From: Maridesulfovibrio salexigens DSM 2638
GTDB lineage: Bacteria; Desulfobacterota; Desulfovibrionia; Desulfovibrionales; Desulfovibrionaceae
Direction: 5' to 3'
NCBI RefSeq assembly: GCF_000023445.1
Contig: NC_012881.1
Location: 2,596,501 to 2,660,500, forward strand
Length of the DNA: 64,000 nucleotides
The notes below the pieces were generated by a model that made no database searches, had not been told where the DNA came from, and saw nothing but the letters and a program-made list of their open reading frames with translations. Made by a program: the position numbers and the translations under genes. The first letter of the stretch is position 1, and each line of letters begins with the position of its first letter. This document shows, piece after piece, positions 25,383 to 35,116 of the stretch.

Positions 25383-25410
25383 AGGGCCGAAACAACTTAG
25401 TTCCGGCCCT
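25383..25410. terminator. Hairpin between convergent yciI-like and EIIC-EAL genes
   Basis: AGGGCCG (25383-25389) pairs with CGGCCCT (25404-25410), partly extended inward. The minus strand continues TTTAATATTAATATT, so it can act as terminator for the EIIC-EAL gene. Confidence 0.6.
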
Positions 25411-25413
25411 GAA

Positions 25414-27636
25414 TTAATCAGAAATAGCTACTCGGGCAACTTTCAATTCCCTATCATCAAACCGACTGCGCTTGGTGTTCCAATCATCCATGAATTGCAG
25501 ACATTCTTCGCCAATCACAGGTCTGCTAAAATAATATCCCTGAAAACAGGTTCCGCCGATCTTTCGCAAGCTTCTTAATTGCTCAGCATTTTCAACCCCT
25601 TCAACTACTACCTTCATCTCAATATTCCGGCAAAGTTCAAGGATGCTTGTAACAATATGCCTGTTCACATCATTCAAAGAGCCGAATGTAAGCGTTCTAT
25701 CGATCTTAACCTTATCAATGGGCAGTGCTCTCAAATAGCGCAATGAAGTATGCCCCATACCAAAATCATCAATTGAAATACGGATTCCCAGTTCACGCAG
25801 CCGGTTAAGATTTTGAAGTTCCCGTCCACTTGTTGACATGGCAACAGACTCGGTAATTTCGATCTCAAGACAATAAGGCGGAACTCCCGCAGACCTCAGA
25901 CACCCGAGGACTTTATCTTCGAGACCTTTATTTTTAAATAGTGATGGAGGGAAATTGACCGAAACAAAAAGATGGTAACCGAATCTTTCCTGCCAGACGG
26001 CAAGTTGGCTGCAAGATTCCCTGAGAACGAAATAACTTAACTCATCAATACAATTCATATCCTCTGCCAGCGCGACCACCACTTCCGGTGAGATATAACC
26101 GTAAGCAGGATGATTCCACCTAATTAACGCCTCAGCACCTAAAATTTCTCCGGCATCGTCATCAATTTGAGGCTGGAAGACTACATACAGCTGTTCTTCC
26201 GCTCTCAGAGCCCGAACAAGGTCGGAAGCTAATGATCTGGCCACAAACCCTTCAAAACCGGGTAAACCAACGCATTTAAATCCGGTTGAAACATCTTCAC
26301 CTCTAGCGGCAACAATAATTTCATTCATGCCCCGGTCATACTGTTTTTTCATCACCCGGTCGGAAATCAATACAAAAGGCATATACAGCCCTACGCCGAG
26401 GCCTAAAATTACCACCTGCAACAAAACCCCGCCCCATGTTCCTGTCGACATATATCCATTTAAAAACACAGGAGTTGTCCAATGCACGGCATGAACAATA
26501 AACGGAACAACACCCAAGAAGGTGGCAGCATAAGCAATACAGTAAGCAATAGCAGGAATTAAAATAAAAGGAATCGCATAAACTGGGTTAAGGACCAAAG
26601 GAATACCGAACAGCAAGGGTTCATTAACATTGAACAAACAAACTAAAAGAGCTAGCTGCGAAATTCTTTTGGTACCTGAATCGCGGCCTTTCAGAAAAAT
26701 AGCTATGAGCAGGCTCATGGTCAGCCCTGAACCGCCAATCATCGTATAATTGTCCAAAAATCCTTTGGTAAGGATATGTGTCGGTGCAAACCCTGATTGA
26801 AAGTTCATAATATTTGCAGCCATGTTGTCTGCTAAAACAGTACTGTCAAAAAGAGAAAGGGTATTTGGACCATGAGCCCCAAAAAACCAAAGCAATTGCG
26901 AAGTAAATGTATAAATCAGACCGCTAAAAAACTCAGACCCTGAAAGATTCACAACAACAAGTACGGCACTGCGATACAAATCACATAAGCTGTCATATCC
27001 ACTCAGTAAAACGACATGTTTTAATAAAACAAATATCAATATAACAGCAACACAGGCCGGAATTAAGGAAAGTATCTCTCTGGAAAATATATCATATCCA
27101 GATCCGGACACAGCAAGCCTGAAACGAAGCAGAATAAACTTATGCAGAAGAAAACTTGAAAGAGAAGAAACAAAGAATGCCTGGGCAATACCTTTGCCGA
27201 GTGAGGCTATTTCAGAAAAGGATGAAAAATTAATATCACCATGCAATACAAAAAAACATGACAATGATATTACTACAAACAAATTAGGACTGATATATTC
27301 GCCAGAGTATTCTTTATTGTGGCTAAGTCCGAAATTGTAGCTCATGCTGCAGAGCAAAACTAAAGCAGCAACTCCGTATGTTGCGCTTACTACATCATGC
27401 AGAAGTTTGGTTAATGTGCCCGAAAGAATCCCGGAATCTTTGAGAAATGGGAAATTGAGCAGGCAAAGGAATACAGCCCCGACAACTATAAGCGGAAAGA
27501 CCTGTAGTTGACTCCTCTGCAACACCCGGAAGAAAACCCGCGACCCAATCCAATCCAGCCACCGACCTAGAGTCGACATCACTAGAATATCAGTAATAAC
27601 TAGGTTCTTGAACTTATTCATTAAGTATTCTGTCAT
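25414..27636 (-). CDS. PTS EIIC-like membrane domain fused to an EAL phosphodiesterase
   Basis: 740 residues. The N-terminal ~450 residues have about ten hydrophobic spans and carry cellobiose/lactose-type PTS EIIC signatures (LLWFFGAHGPNTLSLFDSTV and NVNEPLLFGIPLVLNPVYAI). No EIIA or EIIB domain is present. The C-terminal ~250 residues form an EAL domain with its catalytic elements: GAEALIRWNHP, LEIEITES, SIDDFGMGHTSL, KIDRTL, VVEGVENAEQL and QGYYFSRP. Metal-binding E, N, D, K and E positions all appear intact, so c-di-GMP hydrolysis is likely. The membrane part probably senses a sugar rather than transporting it. The start is the first ATG (27636), and a second at 27621 is equally possible; neither has a clear SD. 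It is 100 nt downstream of the hemerythrin gene. Confidence 0.88.
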   Translation of the reverse strand: MTEYLMNKFKNLVITDILVMSTLGRWLDWIGSRVFFRVLQRSQLQVFPLIVVGAVFLCLLNFPFLKDSGILSGTLTKLLHDVVSATYGVAALVLLCSMSYNFGLSHNKEYSGEYISPNLFVVISLSCFFVLHGDINFSSFSEIASLGKGIAQAFFVSSLSSFLLHKFILLRFRLAVSGSGYDIFSREILSLIPACVAVILIFVLLKHVVLLSGYDSLCDLYRSAVLVVVNLSGSEFFSGLIYTFTSQLLWFFGAHGPNTLSLFDSTVLADNMAANIMNFQSGFAPTHILTKGFLDNYTMIGGSGLTMSLLIAIFLKGRDSGTKRISQLALLVCLFNVNEPLLFGIPLVLNPVYAIPFILIPAIAYCIAYAATFLGVVPFIVHAVHWTTPVFLNGYMSTGTWGGVLLQVVILGLGVGLYMPFVLISDRVMKKQYDRGMNEIIVAARGEDVSTGFKCVGLPGFEGFVARSLASDLVRALRAEEQLYVVFQPQIDDDAGEILGAEALIRWNHPAYGYISPEVVVALAEDMNCIDELSYFVLRESCSQLAVWQERFGYHLFVSVNFPPSLFKNKGLEDKVLGCLRSAGVPPYCLEIEITESVAMSTSGRELQNLNRLRELGIRISIDDFGMGHTSLRYLRALPIDKVKIDRTLTFGSLNDVNRHIVTSILELCRNIEMKVVVEGVENAEQLRSLRKIGGTCFQGYYFSRPVIGEECLQFMDDWNTKRSRFDDRELKVARVAISD

Positions 27637-27736
27637 GAACTGCTATGTATAATTAGTTTCCTCTCTCCTGACTCCATTATGAATTCATAGACACAATTAA
27701 GAGCAAAATCAACGTCAACCGGAAGCAAATACACAC

Positions 27737-28144
27737 TTACTCAATTTTATCTTCCAAAAACGCACCCAGCTTCTTATCAGTATCGTTTATGTGAGTAACC
27801 AGCCAATCACTTAAATAATTCAAGATATCCATAGTTAGGATGCAGGTTCCGTCTGCACACCCATTCTCGATCTCCTTAACCTTATCAATAAATTCTTGAT
27901 GCTTGAGCTTATGGGCAGGAGCCTCAGGATAATCAAACTTATCCATAAATTTTTCTTCAGTACCAAAATGATCCACTGAATACCTGCGCATATCCTCAAT
28001 CACCTCAATAGCCTGAGGCCGATCACTTGCACCGGAAACAAGCAGATCATAAACCCGATTTACCATTGCCACCAATCCCTTATGCTGCTCATCAATCTCA
28101 GCAATACTAACAGACAAAGAATCACTCCACTTCAACATAGACAT
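27737..28144 (-). CDS. Bacteriohemerythrin
   Basis: 135 residues, the standard length. The di-iron ligands follow the family pattern: H in EIDEQHKGLVAMVN, H and E in DHFGTEEKFM, H in APAHKLKHQEF (two), and H/D in THINDTDKKLG near the C-terminus. Bacteriohemerythrins reversibly bind O2 and are used by anaerobes for oxygen buffering or sensing. The start ATG 28144 is followed by SMLKWSDSLSVS, the usual beginning. It lies 16 nt after the HD-GYP gene and precedes the EIIC-EAL gene, so oxygen could be linked to c-di-GMP breakdown. The link is inferred from gene order. Confidence 0.95.
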   Translation of the reverse strand: MSMLKWSDSLSVSIAEIDEQHKGLVAMVNRVYDLLVSGASDRPQAIEVIEDMRRYSVDHFGTEEKFMDKFDYPEAPAHKLKHQEFIDKVKEIENGCADGTCILTMDILNYLSDWLVTHINDTDKKLGAFLEDKIE

Positions 28145-28160
28145 TTACTGCCTCCTAAAA

Positions 28161-31100
28161 CTATTTTTCTTTGCTCAAATAAGGGGTTGCGTCTTCTACA
28201 TCACACTGTTCAGGTGCGAGAAATTTTTCAGCGTATTCCATAAATACATTTTTGCGCAGAAATACATCCATAACATCGCCGTCAATATGCTGATCACTGC
28301 GCATAAAAGTCATTATCTTTAATGCTTCAGACAGTTTTTTTGCTTTCTTGTACGGCCTGTCCGAAGCAGTAAGCGCTTCAAAAATGTCGGCTATGGCCAG
28401 TATCCGTGTTTCAACGGAAAGACTGGATATATCCTTCTTCAAAGGATAACCGGTTCCGATCAACGTCTCATGGTGCCCGGTGGCTATTTCAGTTACCCTC
28501 TCAAGATGCTTTGGAAAAGGAATCTGCGAAAGCATATCAAGACCGCTAAGCATATGCGCATTAATCTTGAAACGTTCTTCGTCTGTGAGAGTTCCCCGCG
28601 AAATCATCAGGTTATACAGCTCCCCACGGTTATATTCATTTTCCGGGACATCGATAGGATTTCCGCACGCATCCCTGATATGAGCATAATTGCTCGTTCT
28701 AGGAATTATATGCTCAGGCTTATCCATAAGCAGTTTTTCCCATACAGGTAACTCCACTCCGGAATCACGCATACGCTCAAGCTCGAAATGTCCTACTCCT
28801 AAGCGTTTATCAAAATAGCGTAGCCACTTTCGCTTACCAATCTCAGCCAAGCGCTCCTTGCGCTCATCTGACATGAATTCACCGCCGATATTGCACTCGG
28901 CCAGAAAAGAAAAATCATCTTCCAATTGTTTAATTCCGACATCCAACTCTTGTTTCAGCTCAGCTTGATTCCCCCCATTGGCAAGCTTTCGATAATACTC
29001 TATTTCAGCATCACGGCGCAAAACCTCAAATCTCATTCGTACTTCATGAATACGGTCATAGATGGTTTCAAGCTTTGTTGCTTTATCCACCACATATTCC
29101 GGCGTGGTAACTTTACCGCAATCATGCAACCAGCCGGCGACCCACAACTCCCTCCACTCTTCATCTGTTTCCACACGAAAATCTTTGAGCGGTCCGCTCT
29201 CAGTCTCATGAACAGCTTTAGTCAACATCTCCGCCAGAACCGGAACACGGGTGCAATGCCCGCCGGTATAAGGAGATTTGGCGTCAATTGACGCAGCAAT
29301 TACCTTGATGAATGCATTAAATAACTCTTCCAAAGAATTAACCAGATTACGGTTATCCAATGCCACCGCAGCCTGGGCAACAAGCGACCCCAGCAAATCA
29401 TCCAGACCGTCTTCAAAAAGCCCCCCCTCTCTGGAATTAAACAGCTGAATAACACCGAGGATCTCATCACTTCTCGTAATAATGGGGGCCGTAATCATTG
29501 AATGGATGTGCCCACGCTCCGGTTCATGCTCCAATCCGGTAGGGAATAAAGAAAGTTCCACCCCTTTTACAGAAAAAACCTCGCGTTTGTTATAAGCTTC
29601 ACAGGCATACCACAGCACTGAATCCTTACTTACAAAGTCAATAATTTCCGGGATAACCATAACTCTAGGCACAGGATTTTCCGAAAGACCGCCGAGAACA
29701 ATACTTGAAGAATCAAGTGAAAGCAGCTCAGCTGCAAGCTTATTTCCTTCCATCAAATAGATTACCCCGCCATCGGCCTCCACAAGATCACGCGCTGAAT
29801 CAAAAATTAATGAAACAAGTCTTTCTAATTCTTTTTCAGAAGAAAGAGCCAAGCCGCAGGAAACAAGTTTTTCCAGCTTTCCCTGAGTAGTAATAAGATT
29901 GGCGGTTTTATCACGGATGGTTTCCTTCATAAGAAGGCCGGCCTTGCCAAGAGTATCGAGCTCTTTAATTCGCGAATTAAGGGGAGGCGACTCAGAAAAA
30001 TCAAAACTTTGTACTTTTTTAGCCTCGCGTAAAAGCACACTCATAACACGGGTTCCCCTGCGTGCAATGTATACTGATGCAAAAGACAATAACAGCAGGA
30101 GAATTGCCGAACTGTACATAATTCGAGTCGACATTCTGGAAATATGCCCGGTCACATCACTTACCGGTGCCGCTGCCGCAACAACCAATTGCAATCCGCT
30201 ATTCTCGTAAATCGGAGTAAGGCTGGCCATATAATCCTGACCGTCAGAACCTTCAAAAAATGAACAACATGTTCTGCTATCTTCAGGTATTGGGATATGG
30301 CGGGCCACACACTTTACTGTATTATCGGGATATGAAACCGCCATGGGAAGCTGTAAATTACTCCCCATAACCGCCCAATCCTTATTGGGATATGCGACCA
30401 TGCGGTTATCATTGTCCACAATCCAAAGCAGACCGTTATCGCTGACATTCTGCTTTGCAAGCATGCTGCCTAGTTGATTGAGCGAAATATCCAGCCCAAA
30501 AACTCCGGTACCATCCCCAAGTGTTCTTGCACAGGTTATCCCCGGCATTCCAGAACTGCTAAAGACATAAGGAGAGGTAAAAATAGTTCCGCAGGAAAGC
30601 AGAGCCTGCCGATACCATGAACGTTCCCGGGGATCATACGATGATGTATCAAAACGTTCCCCAAGCAAATGTTGCGAAGAATCAAAATACCGCCAACGTT
30701 GGACTTGCCCGTCACCATCGTCCACAAGAAGCAGGCGTTCTATATACGCACATCCTTCCGGAGCTTCATACTTTGTAATAATATTTTCGATCCCGCGGGG
30801 TGCAATAACCTGATAGAATGAACCGTCTTCATAACCTAGATATGCAGACATCAATTGATTGTTTGAGTCGAGCATAATTTTCAAGGCTTTAAATTTGTTG
30901 CTATATGCAGCCTCTTTAATAGCGGAGGCTTCCATGCAAAGAGTTTCCCCGGCTACATTAGCGAGAGCAACAACAGGTTCAATAAAGGCATCAAGCTTTG
31001 CAGCGGTCTTATCTGTTATTTCCTCAAAATATTCCTCCGCTGATTCGATCGCGGCCTGATCAGACTGACTCTTTACAATGAAAAGAATTGTCCCAGTAGT

Positions 31101-31163
31101 TAAAAGGCACGTCCCGACAAGCAGACAACAAATGAGAGATGCAATCGACCATTTCCGCTCCAT
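28161..31163 (-). CDS. Membrane sensor HD-GYP phosphodiesterase (Cache, HAMP-like, GAF, HD-GYP)
   Basis: 1000 residues from ATG 31163 (MERKWSIASL) behind GGGGGAGAT; the frame runs to 31199 without a better start. TM1 is about 8-30. A dCache-type periplasmic domain follows (about 50-340, with RERSWYRQALLSCGTIFTSP and GVFGLDISLNQLG), then TM2 (about 355-375). A GAF domain lies near 455-610 (ADGGVIYLMEG, HSMITAPIITRSDEILGVIQ). The HD-GYP domain has HDCGK at residues 680-684, and GHHETLIGTGYP with the GYP at 905-907. The interval is much longer than the usual ~60 residues, giving an insert of about 160 residues. The metal ligands look complete, so c-di-GMP hydrolysis is likely. Confidence 0.9.
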   Translation of the reverse strand: MERKWSIASLICCLLVGTCLLTTGTILFIVKSQSDQAAIESAEEYFEEITDKTAAKLDAFIEPVVALANVAGETLCMEASAIKEAAYSNKFKALKIMLDSNNQLMSAYLGYEDGSFYQVIAPRGIENIITKYEAPEGCAYIERLLLVDDGDGQVQRWRYFDSSQHLLGERFDTSSYDPRERSWYRQALLSCGTIFTSPYVFSSSGMPGITCARTLGDGTGVFGLDISLNQLGSMLAKQNVSDNGLLWIVDNDNRMVAYPNKDWAVMGSNLQLPMAVSYPDNTVKCVARHIPIPEDSRTCCSFFEGSDGQDYMASLTPIYENSGLQLVVAAAAPVSDVTGHISRMSTRIMYSSAILLLLLSFASVYIARRGTRVMSVLLREAKKVQSFDFSESPPLNSRIKELDTLGKAGLLMKETIRDKTANLITTQGKLEKLVSCGLALSSEKELERLVSLIFDSARDLVEADGGVIYLMEGNKLAAELLSLDSSSIVLGGLSENPVPRVMVIPEIIDFVSKDSVLWYACEAYNKREVFSVKGVELSLFPTGLEHEPERGHIHSMITAPIITRSDEILGVIQLFNSREGGLFEDGLDDLLGSLVAQAAVALDNRNLVNSLEELFNAFIKVIAASIDAKSPYTGGHCTRVPVLAEMLTKAVHETESGPLKDFRVETDEEWRELWVAGWLHDCGKVTTPEYVVDKATKLETIYDRIHEVRMRFEVLRRDAEIEYYRKLANGGNQAELKQELDVGIKQLEDDFSFLAECNIGGEFMSDERKERLAEIGKRKWLRYFDKRLGVGHFELERMRDSGVELPVWEKLLMDKPEHIIPRTSNYAHIRDACGNPIDVPENEYNRGELYNLMISRGTLTDEERFKINAHMLSGLDMLSQIPFPKHLERVTEIATGHHETLIGTGYPLKKDISSLSVETRILAIADIFEALTASDRPYKKAKKLSEALKIMTFMRSDQHIDGDVMDVFLRKNVFMEYAEKFLAPEQCDVEDATPYLSKEK

Positions 31164-31271
31164 ATCTCCCCCTTCTTTTCTACTTGCAGAAGACTTCACC
31201 AGAACATATCTTCCACCCTATCAAACCTAGCACTATAACAAATATAAAACAACGAGGAGCAAATAAAAAAC

Positions 31272-31302
31272 CGTGCGTATTTTTATAACGCACGTTTTTT
31301 TT
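31272..31302. terminator. Bidirectional rho-independent terminator
   Basis: CGTGCGT (31272-31278) pairs with ACGCACG (31288-31294), followed on + by eight T (31295-31302) and on the minus strand by GGTTTTTTATT. It terminates the leftward gene at 31330 and separates it from the HD-GYP operon. Confidence 0.85.
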
Positions 31303-31329
31303 GAAGCTGCAAGCTGTACTAATTTTCTA

Positions 31330-32460
31330 CTATTTCAAAGAGTTAATCCTATTTGTCAGCTTTCTAAATTCATTTTTCATTTCGATATTCTGAAACACAA
31401 CCAGATCTGGAGTTTGCAATTCAGAAATGCGTTCCAGCATGGCATTGGCATCCTGCATAAGAGTAATCAGGCTGTGCGCCCCCTGAACAGTCTCAAAAGT
31501 ATTCAGGGCCACCTCATACTCATGAGAAATTCCGGATTTAGCATCCGCAACACGTATTTTATTCCTACGCAGGTAGTCATCATACATCTTCGCTGTTCTA
31601 ACTGTCAGTCCCTGAGCTGCGAGATTGGTCTTGTATATGGCCCTATATTTAACAGGTTCACTATTGATTTTTTCTACAGTCCTCTGAATCAACTCTTCCT
31701 GCTTTTTTACTATCTCAGCTATACGGACCAGATAAACATTTTCAATTTTCTGTTCATAGTTATCGTAAAGATTAAGTAAAATGCGCAGCAACAAGGTATG
31801 CATGCCATAGTAACGCTTGGCCATTTCAATATTTTCATTTGCTTCGGCCGTAAGCCGCTGCAATTCTGTAGTAATCAACTTAACATTATTAAAGACGGAA
31901 ACGAGGCGTACGTCGTCATCACCGGTGACACTATAGACAAGTGTTTCCACCTGTTCCCGGTCAACCTTCATACCGATACCCTGCATCTCGGTAAGCAGCT
32001 GATCAATCAAGCCTTCTATACGTTTATCATTTTCTTCTTCACGTATCTCAAGATCACGAATCTCTGCTTCAATTGAATCAGCATCTTTTTTCCAAACTTC
32101 CCACTTCTTGACTTTCTTAGGTGCAGCAAGGCGCTCGGTCTTTAACTCAGCCACCTGTTCCCGGCAATACCGCGAGTCCTCCTGCAATTTCCGGATGGCA
32201 GACTTGGATTCCGACATTCCGGAAATCCCCAAAATCTCGATACATTCATCCAGCAAATCATTAATTTTATTGTCTACACTACCCTTGTCATCTTTCAGGG
32301 GATTCCATGAAGAATCCGGGACATTGGAGCGCAAATCCAACTCCGACACAGCATCAGAAAGCAAAGGATGAACCTCACCCCAGACATCCTCAAGCGAGGA
32401 AGCCGGGGCAGAAGAACCAAAACAGAACACCAACGCAATCAAACAACAAAATACTCTCAC
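31330..32460 (-). CDS. Exported coiled-coil protein of unknown function
   Basis: 376 residues from GTG 32460 (VRVFCCLIALVFCFG) with GGAG 4 nt upstream; a TTG at 32463 is too close to the SD. A signal peptide ends near APAS. The mature protein is almost entirely helical and charged, with coiled-coil stretches at about 85-160 (EQVAELKTERLAAPKKVKKW, EAEIRDLEIREEENDKRIEG) and 190-290. I recognise no catalytic motif or family. It is monocistronic with its own terminator. It could be a periplasmic structural or chaperone-like protein. The divergent nhaB leader lies upstream. Confidence 0.72.
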   Translation of the reverse strand: MRVFCCLIALVFCFGSSAPASSLEDVWGEVHPLLSDAVSELDLRSNVPDSSWNPLKDDKGSVDNKINDLLDECIEILGISGMSESKSAIRKLQEDSRYCREQVAELKTERLAAPKKVKKWEVWKKDADSIEAEIRDLEIREEENDKRIEGLIDQLLTEMQGIGMKVDREQVETLVYSVTGDDDVRLVSVFNNVKLITTELQRLTAEANENIEMAKRYYGMHTLLLRILLNLYDNYEQKIENVYLVRIAEIVKKQEELIQRTVEKINSEPVKYRAIYKTNLAAQGLTVRTAKMYDDYLRRNKIRVADAKSGISHEYEVALNTFETVQGAHSLITLMQDANAMLERISELQTPDLVVFQNIEMKNEFRKLTNRINSLK

Positions 32461-32642
32461 CAATCTCCACCTCTAAATACAAAGACTAAATTGTTCGAAG
32501 TATTAACATAACACCTTACAAAAGCAGGTGTCATGTATTAAATGCAAAACATAAACGCTTCGCTGCACGGCACCAAAACGACAACTTAACCTATTCATTT
32601 CAACATAATGTGAATTTTTTCCCATTTATAAACTGAAAATCA

Positions 32643-32924
32643 TATAATACTATAATTTAAGCCTTCACGTCTGGACATATACTCAGCAGAGGCATATAAA
32701 ACCCGCCGAAGGATAGTGGAATTTATCCACCTCACCATACTGATACCTGCGACACCGCCTCTGGACCATCGCCAGAAACAGGCCCTCCGGCAGTGCCCTA
32801 CCCCCGGCTTCACGCTGAACGCAATTCCCGCGAGCCATCTCAACCACACCATAACTGCGGGATATGCCGGGACTACTTACTTCAGTATTTTTGTTTTACA
32901 GATCTAAGCGAATGGAGAGAAGCT
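32643..32924 (+). promoter_or_regulatory. Structured leader (candidate cis-regulatory RNA) of nhaB
   Basis: Two TATAAT boxes (32643-32648 and 32651-32656) could serve as -10 elements, though the -35 is poor. Downstream is a GC-richer stretch with several paired elements: GTGGA/TCCAC (32716-32720 with 32726-32730), TCTGG/CCAGA (32760-32764 with 32772-32776), and a nested long-range pair CCCGGC/GCCGGG (32803-32808 with 32866-32871) enclosing TCCCGC/GCGGGA (32826-32831 with 32857-32862). The SD and ATG follow about 45 nt later. Na+- and Li+-sensing riboswitches are known before Na+/H+ antiporter genes. Whether this matches one cannot be told by eye. Confidence 0.5.
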
Positions 32925-34547
32925 ATGCCCAAATCATTGGCAAAGACTTTTGTGAATACCTTTCTGGGTCATGCCCCGATGTGGTATAAACTGGCTATTC
33001 TGGCCTTCCTGGTTATCAACCCCATAATCATGGCCACCGTAGGACCCTTCGTAGCGGGCTGGGTTCTAATTGCGGAATTTATTTTCACCCTGACAATGGC
33101 TCTGAAATGCTACCCCCTTCCGGCGGGCGGCCTACTGGCAATGGAAGCAGTTCTCATCGGACTGACGACTCCTGAAACCATCTATCACGAAGCTCACCAC
33201 AACTTTGAAGTTATCCTGCTGCTGATCTTCATGGTAGCTGGTATCTACTTCATGAAGGACTTTTTACAGTTTACCTTCACCCGTATTCTGGTCAACGTCC
33301 GCTCCAAGAAGCTGATCTCTCTATTGTTCTGCTTTGCCGGAGCCTTCCTTTCCGCATTCCTTGATGCACTGACCGTTACCGCCGTTATCATGGCTGTTGC
33401 GCTGGGTTTTTACAGTGTCTACCACAAGTATGTTTCCAGCGGCGCGGACAAAGGTTCTCACAGCCTTGATTCCGACCTGCACCTCAAAGAAAAGAACCGC
33501 GAAGAACTTAAAGAGTTCCGCGGCTTCCTGCGTAACCTGATGATGCACGGTGCTGTCGGTACCGCCCTCGGTGGCGTGTGCACACTTGTCGGTGAGCCCC
33601 AGAACCTGCTTATCGGTAGCGAAATGGGCTGGCACTTCATCCCATTTGCAGTAAACGTAGCGCCCGTAACAATGCCTGTTTTTGTTATCGGCCTTCTGAC
33701 CTGTCTGCTGACAGAACAATTCAAAATCTGCGGCTACGGCTATAGTCTTCCCGGCAACATCCGCTCCTTCCTCTTTGAAGAAGCAATGCGTCAGGAAGAA
33801 AAGCAGGGACAGGCAGGCAAGGTTAAACTCATCATTCAGGCACTGATCGGTGTCTGGCTGATTCTTGCTCTGGCCTTCCACCTTGCTGCTGTTGGTATTG
33901 TCGGCCTCTCAATTATCGTACTTCTTACCGCCTTCACCGGTGTTATCGAAGAAAGCCGCATCGGACCCGCATTCGAAGAGGCTCTGCCCTTCACCGCACT
34001 CCTTGTTGTATTCTTCGCTGTAGTTGCTGTTATCCACTCTCAGGAGCTCTTCAAGCCTATTATCTCATACGTGCTTAGCATGCAGGGTCAGGCCCAGCTT
34101 ATGGCCTATTACGTGGCAAACGGAGTACTCTCAGCAATCTCTGACAACGTATTCGTTGCTACCGTATACATATCCGAAACCAAAATGCATTTTGTCCACG
34201 TACTCGATGCGATTCCCGGTATCGGCATGAGCGGACAGGAACTGATGGCTAAGCTGACCGATCCCCACGCAGTACGCGCGGATGTCATCGCCACTCTGCC
34301 TCAGGCTGCAGGCGCACAGGTTCAGGCAGCTATGCACCAGTTCGACAAACTTGCTGTAGCAATCAACACCGGAACCAACATTCCTTCCGTTGCAACACCG
34401 AACGGACAGGCCGCGTTCCTCTTCCTGCTGACCAGCGCACTGGCACCTGTAATCAGGCTTTCCTACGGCAGAATGGTTCTGCTGGCACTGCCCTACACCA
34501 TCACAATGTCCATCACCGGACTGCTGGCTGTAGACTGGTTCCTGTAG
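32925..34547 (+). CDS. nhaB: NhaB-type Na+/H+ antiporter
   Basis: 540 residues from ATG 32925 ([18 protein letters not shown]) with GGAG 7 nt upstream. The open frame extends to 32793, but that part is the non-coding leader. The N-terminus [20 protein letters not shown] and the following [40 protein letters not shown] and [17 protein letters not shown] are characteristic of NhaB. About 12 membrane spans are expected. NhaB exchanges internal Na+ for protons, giving salt and alkali tolerance and maintaining the sodium gradient. It is monocistronic, with a long leader and a strong terminator, and fits a marine or halotolerant lifestyle. Confidence 0.95.
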   Translation: MPKSLAKTFVNTFLGHAPMWYKLAILAFLVINPIIMATVGPFVAGWVLIAEFIFTLTMALKCYPLPAGGLLAMEAVLIGLTTPETIYHEAHHNFEVILLLIFMVAGIYFMKDFLQFTFTRILVNVRSKKLISLLFCFAGAFLSAFLDALTVTAVIMAVALGFYSVYHKYVSSGADKGSHSLDSDLHLKEKNREELKEFRGFLRNLMMHGAVGTALGGVCTLVGEPQNLLIGSEMGWHFIPFAVNVAPVTMPVFVIGLLTCLLTEQFKICGYGYSLPGNIRSFLFEEAMRQEEKQGQAGKVKLIIQALIGVWLILALAFHLAAVGIVGLSIIVLLTAFTGVIEESRIGPAFEEALPFTALLVVFFAVVAVIHSQELFKPIISYVLSMQGQAQLMAYYVANGVLSAISDNVFVATVYISETKMHFVHVLDAIPGIGMSGQELMAKLTDPHAVRADVIATLPQAAGAQVQAAMHQFDKLAVAINTGTNIPSVATPNGQAAFLFLLTSALAPVIRLSYGRMVLLALPYTITMSITGLLAVDWFL

Positions 34548-34574
34548 ACCATACAAATATTAATTACCAACAAG

Positions 34575-34615
34575 AAGCGGGTAACCCGAATTATCGGGTT
34601 ACCCGCTTTTCTTTT
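34575..34615 (+). terminator. Rho-independent terminator of nhaB
   Basis: AAGCGGGTAACCCGA (34575-34589) pairs perfectly with TCGGGTTACCCGCTT (34594-34608) around a 4-nt loop, then TTCTTTTG. Confidence 0.95.
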
Positions 34616-34707
34616 GTCTCCCTCTGGACATCAAAAAATAAAAACACTACCTTCTACATGAAAATCGGAATCAACTACAGATATAAAATTCATACTGGAG
34701 ACTACTC

Positions 34708-35106
34708 ATGGACACTACTCTTGAAATCATCGGTTATTTACGGTCAGACATTAAAGAACGCGAAAAAGCCCCTAAACAAGGCAGCGAGGGTGGAATTGAA
34801 GCTACAGTAGAAATAAACGAAAAATACAGTGAAGCACTGGAAGGATTGGAAGCAGGAGCTGAGATATTACTTTTCACATGGCTGCACAAAGCAGACAGGA
34901 GCTATCAAAAGGTTCATCCGCGTGGCGATGAATCACGTCCAAAACGGGGCGTATTCTCGACCCGTTCCCCGGACAGACCTAATCCTATCGGCCTTCATCC
35001 GGTGACCATCACCGCCATTAACGGCTGCAAAATAAAAGTCCGCCCTATGGAAGCCATAGACGGAACACCGCTGGTCGACATAAAAATAGGCCAACGCAAA
35101 AAATAG
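34708..35106 (+). CDS. trmO: TrmO (TsaA-like) tRNA m6t6A37 methyltransferase
   Basis: 132 residues, the size of the single-domain family. The hallmark GVFSTRSPDRPNPIGLHPVT is present at about 91-110, after ILLFTWLHKADR; DGTPLVDIK closes the domain. TrmO uses S-adenosylmethionine to N6-methylate threonylcarbamoyl-adenosine at position 37 of some tRNAs. Archaeal and some bacterial members have only this beta-barrel domain, as here. GGAG lies 8 nt before ATG 34708. It is a single gene after the nhaB terminator. An unusual 74-bp tandem repeat starts 11 nt after its stop. Confidence 0.93.
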   Translation: MDTTLEIIGYLRSDIKEREKAPKQGSEGGIEATVEINEKYSEALEGLEAGAEILLFTWLHKADRSYQKVHPRGDESRPKRGVFSTRSPDRPNPIGLHPVTITAINGCKIKVRPMEAIDGTPLVDIKIGQRKK

Positions 35107-35116
35107 GACATACCCC

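Noticed and set aside
32793-32924. Upstream extension of NhaB into the leader
   Set aside because: No SD and no similarity to NhaB N-termini; the region has RNA-like pairing instead.
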